Origin: Halorutilus salinus
GTDB lineage: Archaea; Halobacteriota; Halobacteria; Halobacteriales; Halorutilaceae
DNA length: 43,105 nucleotides
Direction of reading: 5' to 3'
Assembly (NCBI RefSeq): GCF_026242195.1
Contig: NZ_RKLV01000014.1
Location: 1 to 43,105 of the forward strand
A program made the translations under genes and the position numbers. Shown here piece after piece: positions 25,534-35,421 of the stretch. Within the stretch, counting starts at the first letter, position 1; every line of letters begins with the position of its first letter. Under the pieces are notes generated by a model. The model did not search any database and had not been told where the DNA came from. It saw only the letters and a list, made by a program, of their open reading frames with translations.

Positions 25534-26226
25534 GTGTTCAGATAAGGAATGAATGAAGATAGAGGCGTGACGTTTTCTGAGTGTTCATGTCCAAAAACGC
25601 ACGCCTCGATAGGGATATAGACGCGATTGAGTTAGGTTTTGTGGAACGAGAAGCGACACCCAAGTTTGCTATGAAGCTCGGTATTCAGATGCATTTGGCT
25701 GGCTTATCGCTATCGAATACCGTCGCTATCCTCGAAAGTTTGGGTGTCGAGCGCGTACGTTCGACCGTCCATAACTGGGTGCATAAGGCAGATTTACAGC
25801 CTGACGACGACATAGCCCCGAATCAAGTTGCGGTAGACGAAACCGTGATTCGACTCAACGATGACTTGTACTGGCTGTATATGGCTGTCGATCCCGACAC
25901 TAACGATGTTCTCCACACCAAGCTTCAACCAACAAGAAACCACTATACAGCGAAAGATTTTACGCTGGAACTCATCGAGAAACATGACCTAGACGAGAGC
26001 CTGTTTCTCGTTGATGGTCTACCTTCTCTTCATGATGCCTGTCGGTACCACTCACTCCGATTTCAGGTGACGAAACATGGAAATCGGAACTCCGTAGAAC
26101 GTGTCTTCAGAGAAGTAAAACGCCGTACCAATGCCTTCTCCAACTCCTTCAGCAACGCTCACCTCCGAACAGCCGACGACTGGCTTAAGTCGTTCAGCTT
26201 CGCTTGGAATATGCTTATCTGAACAC
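25534..26226 (+). mobile_element. IS6-type insertion sequence, complete
   Basis: A 693-base element with perfect 13-base terminal inverted repeats: GTGTTCAGATAAG at 25534-25546 and its complement at 26214-26226. It holds a single transposase gene. The 8 bases outside the two ends (TCGGGGCG and TACCGGGT) do not match, so there is no target duplication, unlike a simple IS6 insertion; this suggests later rearrangement at one end. A related right end occurs inverted at 43034. Confidence 0.92.
25587..26222 (+). CDS. IS6 family transposase
   Basis: DDE transposase of 211 residues, the usual size for haloarchaeal IS6-type elements. A helix-turn-helix-like N-terminus (about 20-60) is followed by the catalytic core: first Asp in [12 protein letters not shown], second Asp in [13 protein letters not shown], Glu in [15 protein letters not shown]. 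The C-terminus SFAWNMLI is retained in the second copy at the end of the window. ATG 25587 is chosen; GTG 25581 is also in frame. ATT and other A/T-rich codons set it apart from its surroundings. Confidence 0.93.
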   Translation: MSKNARLDRDIDAIELGFVEREATPKFAMKLGIQMHLAGLSLSNTVAILESLGVERVRSTVHNWVHKADLQPDDDIAPNQVAVDETVIRLNDDLYWLYMAVDPDTNDVLHTKLQPTRNHYTAKDFTLELIEKHDLDESLFLVDGLPSLHDACRYHSLRFQVTKHGNRNSVERVFREVKRRTNAFSNSFSNAHLRTADDWLKSFSFAWNMLI

Positions 26227-26247
26227 TACCGGGTTCGGAGACAAAAC

Positions 26248-26255
26248 GGTTATAG
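26248..26255 (+). promoter_or_regulatory. TATA-like box of rpl37e-purF
   Basis: GGTTATAG is about 30 bases before the rpl37e ATG at 26282 and only about 20 bases after the IS right end. The operon therefore seems to keep a promoter between the IS and the gene. Position and composition are the only evidence. Confidence 0.55.
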
Positions 26256-26281
26256 GTAGGGGAAACGTCTCTGGGAACACG

Positions 26282-26458
26282 ATGGTTGGAACCGGAACAC
26301 CGAGCAAGGGCAAGAGGCAGAAGAAGACACACGTGAAATGTAGACGTTGTGGGGAGAAGAGCTACCACACGACGAAGAAACGTTGCTCCAACTGCGGATT
26401 CGGCAAGTCCTCGGAGCAACGGTCGTATAGCTGGGAGAATAAAGCAGGCGACAGTTAG
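26282..26458 (+). CDS. rpl37e: 50S ribosomal protein L37e
   Basis: Small zinc-binding ribosomal protein of 58 residues. It starts [17 protein letters not shown] and carries the zinc ligands CRRCG (about residues 20-24) and CSNCGFG (about 35-41), as in other archaeal L37e. The frame is open upstream into the IS, but ATG 26282 matches the family N-terminus and the TATA box. In many haloarchaea an Sm-like (lsm) gene lies just upstream; here the IS occupies that place. purF starts nine bases after the stop. Confidence 0.96.
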   Translation: MVGTGTPSKGKRQKKTHVKCRRCGEKSYHTTKKRCSNCGFGKSSEQRSYSWENKAGDS

Positions 26459-26467
26459 ACAGAACAG

Positions 26468-27874
26468 ATGGAGGAGAAATGCGGCGTCGTCGGTATAAGT
26501 CTCGAAGAAGGCGACGCCGCGCTCCCGACGTACTACGCCATGTACGCCCTCCAGCACCGTGGGCAGGAGGGCGCGGGTATAGTCACCCACGACGGATTCC
26601 AGCAACATTCTGAGAAGGGTCTGGGTCTCGTCGCGGAGGTTTTCGACGACGATGACGTGGAACATCTTCCGGGACGTGCATCGATCGGGCATCTGCGTTA
26701 CCCGACGGCGGGCGAAATAGACGAACGTTCGTGCCATCCGTACACTGTCACGTCGAAACGCGGTTCGTTGGCGCTCGCGCACAACGGCACTCTCGTCAAC
26801 ACCGACGAGGTACGCGCCGAGTTCGAGGAACGCGGACATACGTTCTCGACCAACTCCGACACGGAGGTTATGGTTCACGAACTCGCGTCTAACCTCGTAG
26901 AGGACGGCTTGCTTGACGCTATCAAGCGTACGATGAAACGTATACGCGGCGCGTACTCTCTCACCCTCATGCACGACGACCGTGTCGTGGGCGTCCGCGA
27001 CCCGCTCGGCGTACGTCCTCTCTGCATAGGAAAGCTCGACGACGGCTATATACTCGCGTCCGAGTCGGTGGCTATCGACGTACTCGACGGCGAACTCGTA
27101 CGCGACGTACGTCCCGGCGAGGTCGTCGTGCTCGACGAGGACGGGGGCGGTTTCGAATCACACCGACTTTTCGACGAGGTTCCTGCGCACTGCTTCTTCG
27201 AGTACGTCTACTTCTCGCGCCCCGACTCGACAATAGACGACCGCCTCGTCTACGACGCGCGGCGCGAGATGGGACGTCTGCTGTACGAGAACCACGGCGT
27301 CGAGACGGATATAGTCTCGCCGGTTCCGGACTCAGGACGCGCCTTCGCAAGCGGGTACGCAGAGGCGGGCGACCTCGAATACTCGGAGGCGCTGATGAAG
27401 AACAGGTACGTCGGACGTACGTTCATAATGCCGACACAGGACGCGCGCGAGACGGCTGTACGTCTCAAGCTCAACACGATGGACTCGAACATCGAGGGGA
27501 AGAGCGTGACGCTCATAGACGACTCGATAGTGCGCGGCACGACGTCGCGCCAGCTCGTAAAGCTTCTGCGCGAAAGCGGCGCGTCGGAGGTGCATTTCCG
27601 CGTCGGCTCACCGCCTATCGTCGCACCGTGCTACCTCGGTATCGACATGGCGTCGCGCGACGAACTCATGGCGAGCGACAAGGACGTGGACGAGATACGC
27701 GATGAGATAGGCGCGGACTCTCTCGAATACCTGAACGTTGACGACATCTCGGAGGCGCTCGACATGCCGCGAGGCGAGATGTGTACCGGATGCGTCACGG
27801 GTTCTTACCCCGTCGATGTAGAGGGCGAGACGTGTGAACGTACGAAGGACGGTAGCAGGGCGGGCGCGGACTGA
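26468..27874 (+). CDS. purF: Amidophosphoribosyltransferase
   Basis: First step of purine synthesis: PRPP plus glutamine to phosphoribosylamine. The N-terminal glutaminase has its nucleophile at Cys5 (MEEKCGVVGISL) after a very short propeptide. RASIGHLRYPTAG and HNGTLVN follow. The PRPP loop VTLIDDSIVRGTTSRQL is at about residues 345-361. Cysteines near the C-terminus (MCTGCVTGSY and ETCER) may hold an iron-sulfur cluster, as in Bacillus PurF. Length 468 is normal. It is cotranscribed with rpl37e, an arrangement known in haloarchaea. Confidence 0.96.
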   Translation: MEEKCGVVGISLEEGDAALPTYYAMYALQHRGQEGAGIVTHDGFQQHSEKGLGLVAEVFDDDDVEHLPGRASIGHLRYPTAGEIDERSCHPYTVTSKRGSLALAHNGTLVNTDEVRAEFEERGHTFSTNSDTEVMVHELASNLVEDGLLDAIKRTMKRIRGAYSLTLMHDDRVVGVRDPLGVRPLCIGKLDDGYILASESVAIDVLDGELVRDVRPGEVVVLDEDGGGFESHRLFDEVPAHCFFEYVYFSRPDSTIDDRLVYDARREMGRLLYENHGVETDIVSPVPDSGRAFASGYAEAGDLEYSEALMKNRYVGRTFIMPTQDARETAVRLKLNTMDSNIEGKSVTLIDDSIVRGTTSRQLVKLLRESGASEVHFRVGSPPIVAPCYLGIDMASRDELMASDKDVDEIRDEIGADSLEYLNVDDISEALDMPRGEMCTGCVTGSYPVDVEGETCERTKDGSRAGAD

Positions 27875-27881
27875 GGCGCGT

Positions 27882-28040
27882 TCAGCCGACACAGCCGATA
27901 AACAGCCTCTTACCGTCGCGGCGTTCGACGTACCAGCCTTCCTTTCCGCAGTCGGTGCATACGAACTTCTCCTGTTTGCTCAGTCTCCCTTTGCTCTTCT
28001 CCTTACTGAGTTCGCCGCCGCAAGTACAGCTTAGTGACAT
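27882..28040 (-). CDS. Small zinc-ribbon protein
   Basis: A 52-residue protein with CTCGG (residues 5-9) and CTDCG (about 29-33), followed by KEGWYVERRDGKRLFIGC, a topoisomerase-type zinc-ribbon pattern. Haloarchaea encode many such one-domain proteins; most have no assigned role. ATG 28040 is chosen because the upstream part of the frame has no conserved look. It is convergent with purF, only seven bases between the stops. Confidence 0.75.
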   Translation of the reverse strand: MSLSCTCGGELSKEKSKGRLSKQEKFVCTDCGKEGWYVERRDGKRLFIGCVG

Positions 28041-28130
28041 ACCAATTACGTGGTTACGAACGCGTCCCGTATATAGATTGCGCGGTTCGGGTTGCAAAAG
28101 AGATAAAACGGTACGCCCGAAGGCGGAAAC

Positions 28131-28547
28131 ATGGAAGACGATAGGAACGAAGACGTGTCAGAGAGAGCGCGAAAATGGGGAACGGTGGCGCATCTCTCGG
28201 CGTTCGCAGGGCTTGTCATTCCTCTGGGTAACGTTCTCGGACCCTTCGTCATTCTACTTCTCACGAAGGGCGATGACGAGGGTGGGTTCGGCGAGTCGAA
28301 CGCGCGCGAGGCACTCAACTTCCAGATTACGGTGACGTTAGCCGTCCTCTCGCTCGCCGTCCTCGTGTTTGTCTCGACCCTAGTAGGTATCGCGTTCGTA
28401 GCACTCCCGGGCATCGCCGTGACCGGAAGCCTGATGACGGTTACCGGAGCCATCGTACTGCTGAGCCTCGTCTTTGTGGTCAAGGCGGCTATCGAGGCGA
28501 GCGAGAGGAGGTCATACAGCTATCCGTTCTCGTACGAATTCGTCTAA
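28131..28547 (+). CDS. DUF4870 domain membrane protein
   Basis: A 138-residue membrane protein of the Tic20-like DUF4870 family. The first helix TVAHLSAFAGLVIPLGNVLGPFVILLL is followed by the family motif NAREALNFQITVTL, and then two more hydrophobic segments (about 65-115). Function unknown. It is divergent from the zinc-ribbon gene, with 90 bases between the starts. The tRNA-Leu follows 55 bases after its stop. Confidence 0.88.
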   Translation: MEDDRNEDVSERARKWGTVAHLSAFAGLVIPLGNVLGPFVILLLTKGDDEGGFGESNAREALNFQITVTLAVLSLAVLVFVSTLVGIAFVALPGIAVTGSLMTVTGAIVLLSLVFVVKAAIEASERRSYSYPFSYEFV

Positions 28548-28602
28548 CCGACTGCACCGAATACGAAAGCTTAAACTTACGCGTTGGGATAGTACAGGAC
28601 GC

Positions 28603-28687
28603 GCGTGGGTAGCCAAGCCAGGCCAACGGCGCAGCGTTGAGGGCGCTGTCGTGTAGACGTCCAAGGGTTCAAATCCCTTCCCACGCA
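28603..28687 (+). tRNA. tRNA-Leu (GAG)
   Basis: The 85-base sequence folds as a class II tRNA. The 7-bp acceptor stem is GCGTGGG with CCCACGC plus discriminator A. The anticodon stem CAGCG/CGCTG encloses loop TTGAGGG, anticodon GAG at 28639-28641. A long variable arm and the T arm AAGGG-TTCAAAT-CCCTT follow. No intron; CCA is not encoded. A box CTTAAAC near 28570 may be the promoter. Confidence 0.95.
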
Positions 28688-28760
28688 CTGAGCGAACGAG
28701 TTCTACGAGTGAACGAAGGAGTAACGCAGTCTTTCCGACAGCCGAGACGCGTCCGAATCC

Positions 28761-29948
28761 TCAGGACTGAGCCGCGGATGCCGCCTCTGCGACGAGTTCG
28801 TTTCTGTCGTTCTCGTAGCCTGCAAGGACGTTGCGGGCATCGTCGGTACCGAGCGACCGCAGGGCGCGCGCGGCGCTCATACGTACAGTCTCCTCCGTCT
28901 CTTCCTCAAGAACCGTTCCGAGCTTGTCGGTGACGTTCGCGTCCTCAGCTTCTCCTATACGCGCGAGCGCCTCAGCCGCGGTTCCGCGTACCTCCGAGGA
29001 GTCGCTGTCGAGGGTCTGGACGAGTAGGTCGACGGCTTCGGGATCGCGTATACGTCCCGCTGTTTCCGCCGCCTTCGCGCGCACATGGGGCTGGAGCTTT
29101 CTCTCCGGGTCGAGTAGTTCGAGTATCTTGTCGGTCGCCCGTTCGCTTCCGATACGTCCGAGGGCGTCCATCGCCTCCATACGTGTATCGTTGTCGTTGA
29201 CCTCGTCAAGAAGGACATCGACGGCTGATTCGTCGCCGATACGTCCGAGCGCCTCTACAAGTTCGAGGCGCATGAAAACGGTGTCGTAGCCCTGTATCCG
29301 TAACGCTTCGATTACGGGTTCGGGGTTCTTCTCCGCCTTGAAACGTTTTAGACCTGAGAGTTCGGGCGGAAACTCGGTAAAGTCGTTGTCGTAGAAGCCG
29401 AGTTCCTTGAGCCTGTCCTTGGTGGTCTTCTCCTCCTCTTCTTCGTCCTCCGTTTCTTCGTCGTCTTCCGCCTCGTCTTTCTCGTCGTCTTCTCCGTCCG
29501 ATGGCTCTTCAGAGTCGTCGTCCTCGGTTTCTTGATCCTCTTCTTCGTCGCCCGTCTCATCAGTCTTTTCCGTCTCGTCTTCCTGCTCCGGTTCGTCTTC
29601 TCGCTCCGCCTCATCATCTTGTTCTACTCCATCGTCCTCTTGCTCCGCTCCGTCGTCCTGTTCCGGTTCGTTTTCCTCATCTTCGCCGTCTGAGCCGTCT
29701 TTTTCCCCCATGTCCCCCGCGTCATCACCGTCCTCGACAGCCTCCGGTGACGATTCCCTCCCCTCACCGTCGATCCCGACAGCCTGTTCTATCCAGTCCT
29801 CGGCTTCCGACTCGGACGTTTCGGCGGCTTCGGAGACTTCTCCGGGTTCGGCTTCGGAGAGTTCGGCGACGTTTTCGAAGCCCGCGTCACGGAGACGGTC
29901 GGCGTACGTGGATCCGATGCCGTCGATATCTTCCAAGGGGTTGGTCAT
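28761..29948 (-). CDS. HEAT repeat protein with helix-hairpin-helix N-terminus
   Basis: A 395-residue protein with three parts. Residues 1-55 (LEDIDGIGSTYADRLRDAGF) are a helix-hairpin-helix unit. Residues about 60-175 are an almost pure Glu/Asp low-complexity region (runs such as EDEPEQEDETEKTDE). Residues about 200-395 are HEAT/armadillo repeats (VEALGRIGDESAVDVLLDEV, MDALGRIGSERATDKILELL and further units of about 31 residues). Such repeats form a scaffold for protein binding. The function is unknown. It stands alone on its strand between tRNA-Leu and the NfuA-like gene. Confidence 0.88.
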   Translation of the reverse strand: MTNPLEDIDGIGSTYADRLRDAGFENVAELSEAEPGEVSEAAETSESEAEDWIEQAVGIDGEGRESSPEAVEDGDDAGDMGEKDGSDGEDEENEPEQDDGAEQEDDGVEQDDEAEREDEPEQEDETEKTDETGDEEEDQETEDDDSEEPSDGEDDEKDEAEDDEETEDEEEEEKTTKDRLKELGFYDNDFTEFPPELSGLKRFKAEKNPEPVIEALRIQGYDTVFMRLELVEALGRIGDESAVDVLLDEVNDNDTRMEAMDALGRIGSERATDKILELLDPERKLQPHVRAKAAETAGRIRDPEAVDLLVQTLDSDSSEVRGTAAEALARIGEAEDANVTDKLGTVLEEETEETVRMSAARALRSLGTDDARNVLAGYENDRNELVAEAASAAQS

Positions 29949-29984
29949 GATCGGAGTACCGTCGGACGTGACAAGTATCTTGCC

Positions 29985-30572
29985 TTAGAACGGGGACTCT
30001 ATCTCCATCGCGGTTCCGTCTCCACCGGTGCCGATCTCAACCGTTTCAACGTTGTCGACGGAGCGCGGGAGCTTGTTACGTATCGCCGACATCGTCGAGT
30101 CGGAGATACCGCATCCGGAGCAAGAGCCTTCGAGGCTGAGACGGAGACGACCCTCGCTCTTGTCGATTTCCTCTATGACCGCCTTCCCTCCGTGACCCTG
30201 TATCTGGGGGAAGTTACGGTCAAGGAACTCGTGGACACGTCCTTCGAGGCTGTCGTCGTACTCGTCGCTGTCCTCGACCGACGGCGTCTCGACGCTAAAC
30301 CCCGCGCGTCCGTTCTCCACGACGTAGTCGAGCGTGCATCCGTCGACCGCCGCCGCTGACTCCTTTTCGACGTAGACGGGTACGTCGTTGTCATCGACTG
30401 TTACCTGGTCGGTGCCCGCGGACGCGGAGAACTCCAACGCGTAGGACGCCTCACCGTCGGCGTAGTCGACGGAGACGGTTACTCCGTGTCCGTCCATACC
30501 GCGTTCTTTGAGGAGGGTTCGTATCTCGTCCTCCGCCTTACGGGTCACGTCTACCTGTATCTCGTCCGTCAT
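29985..30572 (-). CDS. NfuA-like iron-sulfur carrier (A-type-like plus NifU domain)
   Basis: A 195-residue protein. The N-terminal ~100 residues resemble an A-type (IscA/HesB) carrier domain without its usual three cysteines; only one Cys remains, in DGCTLDYVVENGRAGF. The C-terminal NifU domain (about 110-180) has the cluster motif CSGC in LEGSCSGCGISDSTM. This is the same plan as bacterial NfuA, which carries [4Fe-4S] clusters to target proteins. Stop 29985 lies 37 bases before the HEAT gene on the same strand. Confidence 0.85.
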   Translation of the reverse strand: MTDEIQVDVTRKAEDEIRTLLKERGMDGHGVTVSVDYADGEASYALEFSASAGTDQVTVDDNDVPVYVEKESAAAVDGCTLDYVVENGRAGFSVETPSVEDSDEYDDSLEGRVHEFLDRNFPQIQGHGGKAVIEEIDKSEGRLRLSLEGSCSGCGISDSTMSAIRNKLPRSVDNVETVEIGTGGDGTAMEIESPF

Positions 30573-30603
30573 AGATTAGATTCGTTGCCGAAGCCTAAAA
30601 GCT

Positions 30604-32655
<2,052 letters not shown>

Positions 32656-32720
32656 ACCGACCGTACGTCCTCCACGCCTAAATACCGTCCCACTCGTCGC
32701 ATGAGCGTACTGTCACACGC

Positions 32721-33002
32721 TTATCCGTAGCCGTACCTCTCGGTCGCGCCGCAGTCGAGACACCGCACGACGACGTGTTCGTCTTGGGGACGTAGACGGA
32801 CACGCGCGTTGTCGCCCGGAACGAGATGGGCACCGCACGAACCGCAGAAACGGCGTTTAAGATGCGACGGTATACGGACGCGTTCGCTCGTCGATATCTC
32901 GCGTGCGCGCTCGACGTATCTCGTCGCGCGTTCGGGGTCATCCCCGTGAACCTCGTCGGCGAGTTCGAACAGACGCTCGATACGTTCGCGGGCTAACGAC
33001 AC
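32721..33002 (-). CDS. rnp4: Ribonuclease P protein component 4
   Basis: Rpp21-type subunit of RNase P, which trims 5' ends of pre-tRNA. The 93 residues begin with a helical pair (ERIERLFELADEV, ERATRYVERAREIS). The zinc ribbon follows: RRFCGSCGAHLVPGDNARVRL with CGSC near 53-56 and RCLDCGATERYGYG with CLDC near 80-83. This matches archaeal Rnp4. It is divergent from the XTP diphosphatase gene, 64 bases between the starts. Confidence 0.93.
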   Translation of the reverse strand: MSLARERIERLFELADEVHGDDPERATRYVERAREISTSERVRIPSHLKRRFCGSCGAHLVPGDNARVRLRPQDEHVVVRCLDCGATERYGYG

Positions 33003-33066
33003 ACGCGGTCTTTGTCGCCCCGTCTAATTACGTTTCGTTTATACCGTCGGCGCGCACGTCTCACGT

Positions 33067-33609
33067 ATGCTTTTCGTAACGAGCAACCCCGGTAAGGCGC
33101 GCGAGGCTGAGGAGATTCTCGGTGAGAACGTCGAACGCGTCGACTACGATTACGCCGAGATACAGTCGGGATCGCTCGTCGAGATAGCAGAGGAGGGCGT
33201 CCGCGACGCATACGGGGAGTTCGGTGAGCCTTGTTTCGTCGACGACTCGGGCTTGTTCATCGAAGGCGTAGGCGGCTTCCCCGGACCCTACTCTTCGTAC
33301 GTCTACTCGACCCTCGGTGTCGATGGCGTCCTACGCGCTATCGAAGACGTGGAGGACAGGTCGGCGCGTTTCGACTGCGCCGTTGCGTACCACGACGGGG
33401 AAGACGTACGGACGTTCGAAGGTACCGTAGCGGGACGTATCGCACAGGAGCCTCGTGGCGACGGCGGATTCGGCTACGACCCCGTCTTCGAGGTCAAGGA
33501 CGACGACCAAGGACGTACGTTCGCCGAGATGTCGCCCGAAGAGAAGAACGCCGTCTCACACCGACGGCGTGCGTTCGAGTCTTTCGCCGACAGGTACCAA
33601 CAGGATTAA
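33067..33609 (+). CDS. XTP/dITP diphosphatase
   Basis: Ham1/RdgB-type enzyme that cleans the nucleotide pool by hydrolysing XTP, ITP and dITP. The start LFVTSNPGKAREAEEIL has the T-x-N-x-x-K motif; VDDSGLFIEGVGGFPGPYSSY and GFGYDPVF are conserved. The 180-residue length is typical of archaea. It is followed 25 bases later by rps15 on the same strand. Confidence 0.94.
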   Translation: MLFVTSNPGKAREAEEILGENVERVDYDYAEIQSGSLVEIAEEGVRDAYGEFGEPCFVDDSGLFIEGVGGFPGPYSSYVYSTLGVDGVLRAIEDVEDRSARFDCAVAYHDGEDVRTFEGTVAGRIAQEPRGDGGFGYDPVFEVKDDDQGRTFAEMSPEEKNAVSHRRRAFESFADRYQQD

Positions 33610-33634
33610 AACCGCCGGTCGAGAACGGCGTAAC

Positions 33635-34099
33635 ATGGCACGTATGCATACACGGAGGCGCGGATCGAGCGCCTCGGACAAGCCGGTGACCGATGAACCG
33701 CCGGAGTGGAGCGCCGATGACGCCGATGCAGTCGAGGAACGCGTCGTCGAACTCGCCGAGCAAGGTCTTACGGCGGCGGAGATAGGTGTAGAGCTACGCG
33801 ACAGCGGCGTCAAGGGCGAACCCGTACCCGACGTCAAGCTCGTCACGGGTAAGAAGATATCCGAGATACTTGAGGAAGAAGACGCCGCACCGGAGTACCC
33901 CGACGACCTTACGGCTCTGATGGAGAAGGCTCTTCGTCTCCGCGACCACGTCGACGAGCACAACACGGATGCGTCGAACAAACGCGCGCTCCAGAACGTC
34001 GAAAGTAAGATACGGAGGCTCGCCGACTACTACCGCGGCGACGAGCTACCCGAAGGGTTCTCCTACTCGCCCGAAACGGCGCGCCGTATCGTTGGGTGA
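33635..34099 (+). CDS. rps15: 30S ribosomal protein S15
   Basis: Small-subunit protein of the archaeal/eukaryotic S13e type, 154 residues. The start MARMHTRRRGSSASDKPV, the middle LTAAEIGVELRDSGVKG and the C-terminal rRNA-binding NKRALQNVESKIRRLADYYR are conserved. The frame is open upstream inside the diphosphatase gene; ATG 33635 is the family start. It is the first gene of the conserved archaeal cluster rps15-recJ-like-pcc1. Confidence 0.96.
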   Translation: MARMHTRRRGSSASDKPVTDEPPEWSADDADAVEERVVELAEQGLTAAEIGVELRDSGVKGEPVPDVKLVTGKKISEILEEEDAAPEYPDDLTALMEKALRLRDHVDEHNTDASNKRALQNVESKIRRLADYYRGDELPEGFSYSPETARRIVG

Positions 34100-34102
34100 C
34101 GG

Positions 34103-35212
34103 ATGTCCGTCGAGGAGGCTGTCGACCGTTTAGCCTCCAAGGGCTTCGTGCGCGTCGTGGGTCATGCTGACGCCGACGGTGTCGCGTCCGCGGCTTGTAT
34201 CTGTTCGGCTCTCACGGAGACGGGCATCGGATACCGGTTTACGGCACTCGACGATCCGTCGGAGGTAGCTTCGACCGACGGCGACGTGTTCTGCGACCTC
34301 GGCGCTCAGTACCTCAACGGTATAGACGACGGTGTCGTAATAGACCACCATCCCCCGCATGGCTCGTTCGACGGCGTCGTCGTCGGCACGGACGCGCCGT
34401 CGTCGAGCATAGCCGCGCACCGTGTCGCATCGCGTCTGTCTTCGGGCGACCCCGTCTCGGCGCTCGTGGGCGCTATGGGTGACGATGTTCCTCTCAGCGA
34501 GGTTTCGGACGTGGTGGACGAGGCTCTCGCGGCGGGCGTCGAACGAGACGAGGGGGTACGTCTCGTCGGTAACGACGCAGCAGAGGCGCTGACCTACTCA
34601 ACACGTCCTTTCACACGTCTGTCTGGTAGTCCTGACGAGGCGCGCCGTTTCGCCGAGTCGGTGGGTGACGACGAACTGCCGACCGCTGTCGTGCTTCTCG
34701 CGCTGACGAACGAGGGAACCCGCGCCGAAACAGCCGCCGACCTCGTCGGGGACGTATACCGTATGCCGTCGGGTGTAGGGCTACACGAGCTTTCACGTTA
34801 CGTGGAAACGTGCGCCGTCTCCGGAAAGCCCGGTCTCGGATTCTCGACGTGTCTCGACCCGGCGTCGTGTATCGACGAGGCGCGTTCGGTGTGGCGCGCC
34901 TTCGAGTCCACCCTCATAGAGACGGTACGCGGTGCCCGTATCGAAGAAGGCTCACCCTCGTTCGCGTACGTGGACGGATCGTTAGACACGGGGGCTGTCG
35001 CCGACGTTCTCCTTGACAGGGTAACGGGTGATATCGTCGTCGTAGGCGACGGTGAGGCTTCCTTCCGCGCCGAAGGCTTCGACTGCGAACGTGTCGCGCG
35101 CGAGGCGGCGCTGACGGTCGGCGGCGCGGGCGGAGGACACGCGTCACGCGCAGGCGCTTCGTTCGACGTTGGTGACGAGGAGTTTGCCCAAGCCGTTAGG
35201 AAGGCGTTATGA
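34103..35212 (+). CDS. DHH family nuclease (RecJ-like)
   Basis: A 369-residue archaeal RecJ-like protein. The N-terminal VVGHADADGVASAACI, the DHH signature GVVIDHHPPHG and the C-terminal DHHA1 motif AGGGHASRAGASF are all present. Archaeal relatives are single-strand nucleases and some associate with the replication complex. It starts four bases after rps15 and overlaps pcc1 by four bases. It is the second DHH protein in the window; the other (4474-5544) is from another subfamily. Confidence 0.9.
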   Translation: MSVEEAVDRLASKGFVRVVGHADADGVASAACICSALTETGIGYRFTALDDPSEVASTDGDVFCDLGAQYLNGIDDGVVIDHHPPHGSFDGVVVGTDAPSSSIAAHRVASRLSSGDPVSALVGAMGDDVPLSEVSDVVDEALAAGVERDEGVRLVGNDAAEALTYSTRPFTRLSGSPDEARRFAESVGDDELPTAVVLLALTNEGTRAETAADLVGDVYRMPSGVGLHELSRYVETCAVSGKPGLGFSTCLDPASCIDEARSVWRAFESTLIETVRGARIEEGSPSFAYVDGSLDTGAVADVLLDRVTGDIVVVGDGEASFRAEGFDCERVAREAALTVGGAGGGHASRAGASFDVGDEEFAQAVRKAL

Positions 35213-35421
35213 CGACAGTAGAACTCGAAACCGAACACGGGGATGCCCGTGCTGTCGCGCGTGCTGTCGCACCCGACAACACGGACGAGATGGAGACGGT
35301 TGTCGAGGACGGAAACGTCGTGACACGTATCGAACGCGACGACGTGGCGTCGGCGGGCGCAACCGCGGACGACTACCTCCGTAACCTCATCGTCGCCGAC
35401 GAACTGTCCGACGCGTTATAG
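35209..35421 (+). CDS. pcc1: KEOPS complex subunit Pcc1
   Basis: A 70-residue protein fitting Pcc1, the dimer-forming subunit of the KEOPS complex that makes t6A in tRNA. Typical elements are ARAVAPDNTDEMETVVEDG (about residues 15-33) and ATADDYLRNLIVADEL at the end. Its ATG overlaps the RecJ-like stop (ATGA), as in other haloarchaea. The end overlaps the convergent acyl-CoA dehydrogenase by six bases. Confidence 0.9.
   Translation: MTTVELETEHGDARAVARAVAPDNTDEMETVVEDGNVVTRIERDDVASAGATADDYLRNLIVADELSDAL

Noticed and set aside
25526..26234. Target-site duplication around the IS
   Set aside because: The 8-base flanks TCGGGGCG and TACCGGGT differ, so no duplication is present.
26159..26974. Minus-strand frame of 271 codons spanning the IS end, rpl37e and purF
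   Set aside because: Covers three genes with strong family matches on the other strand; no motif of its own.
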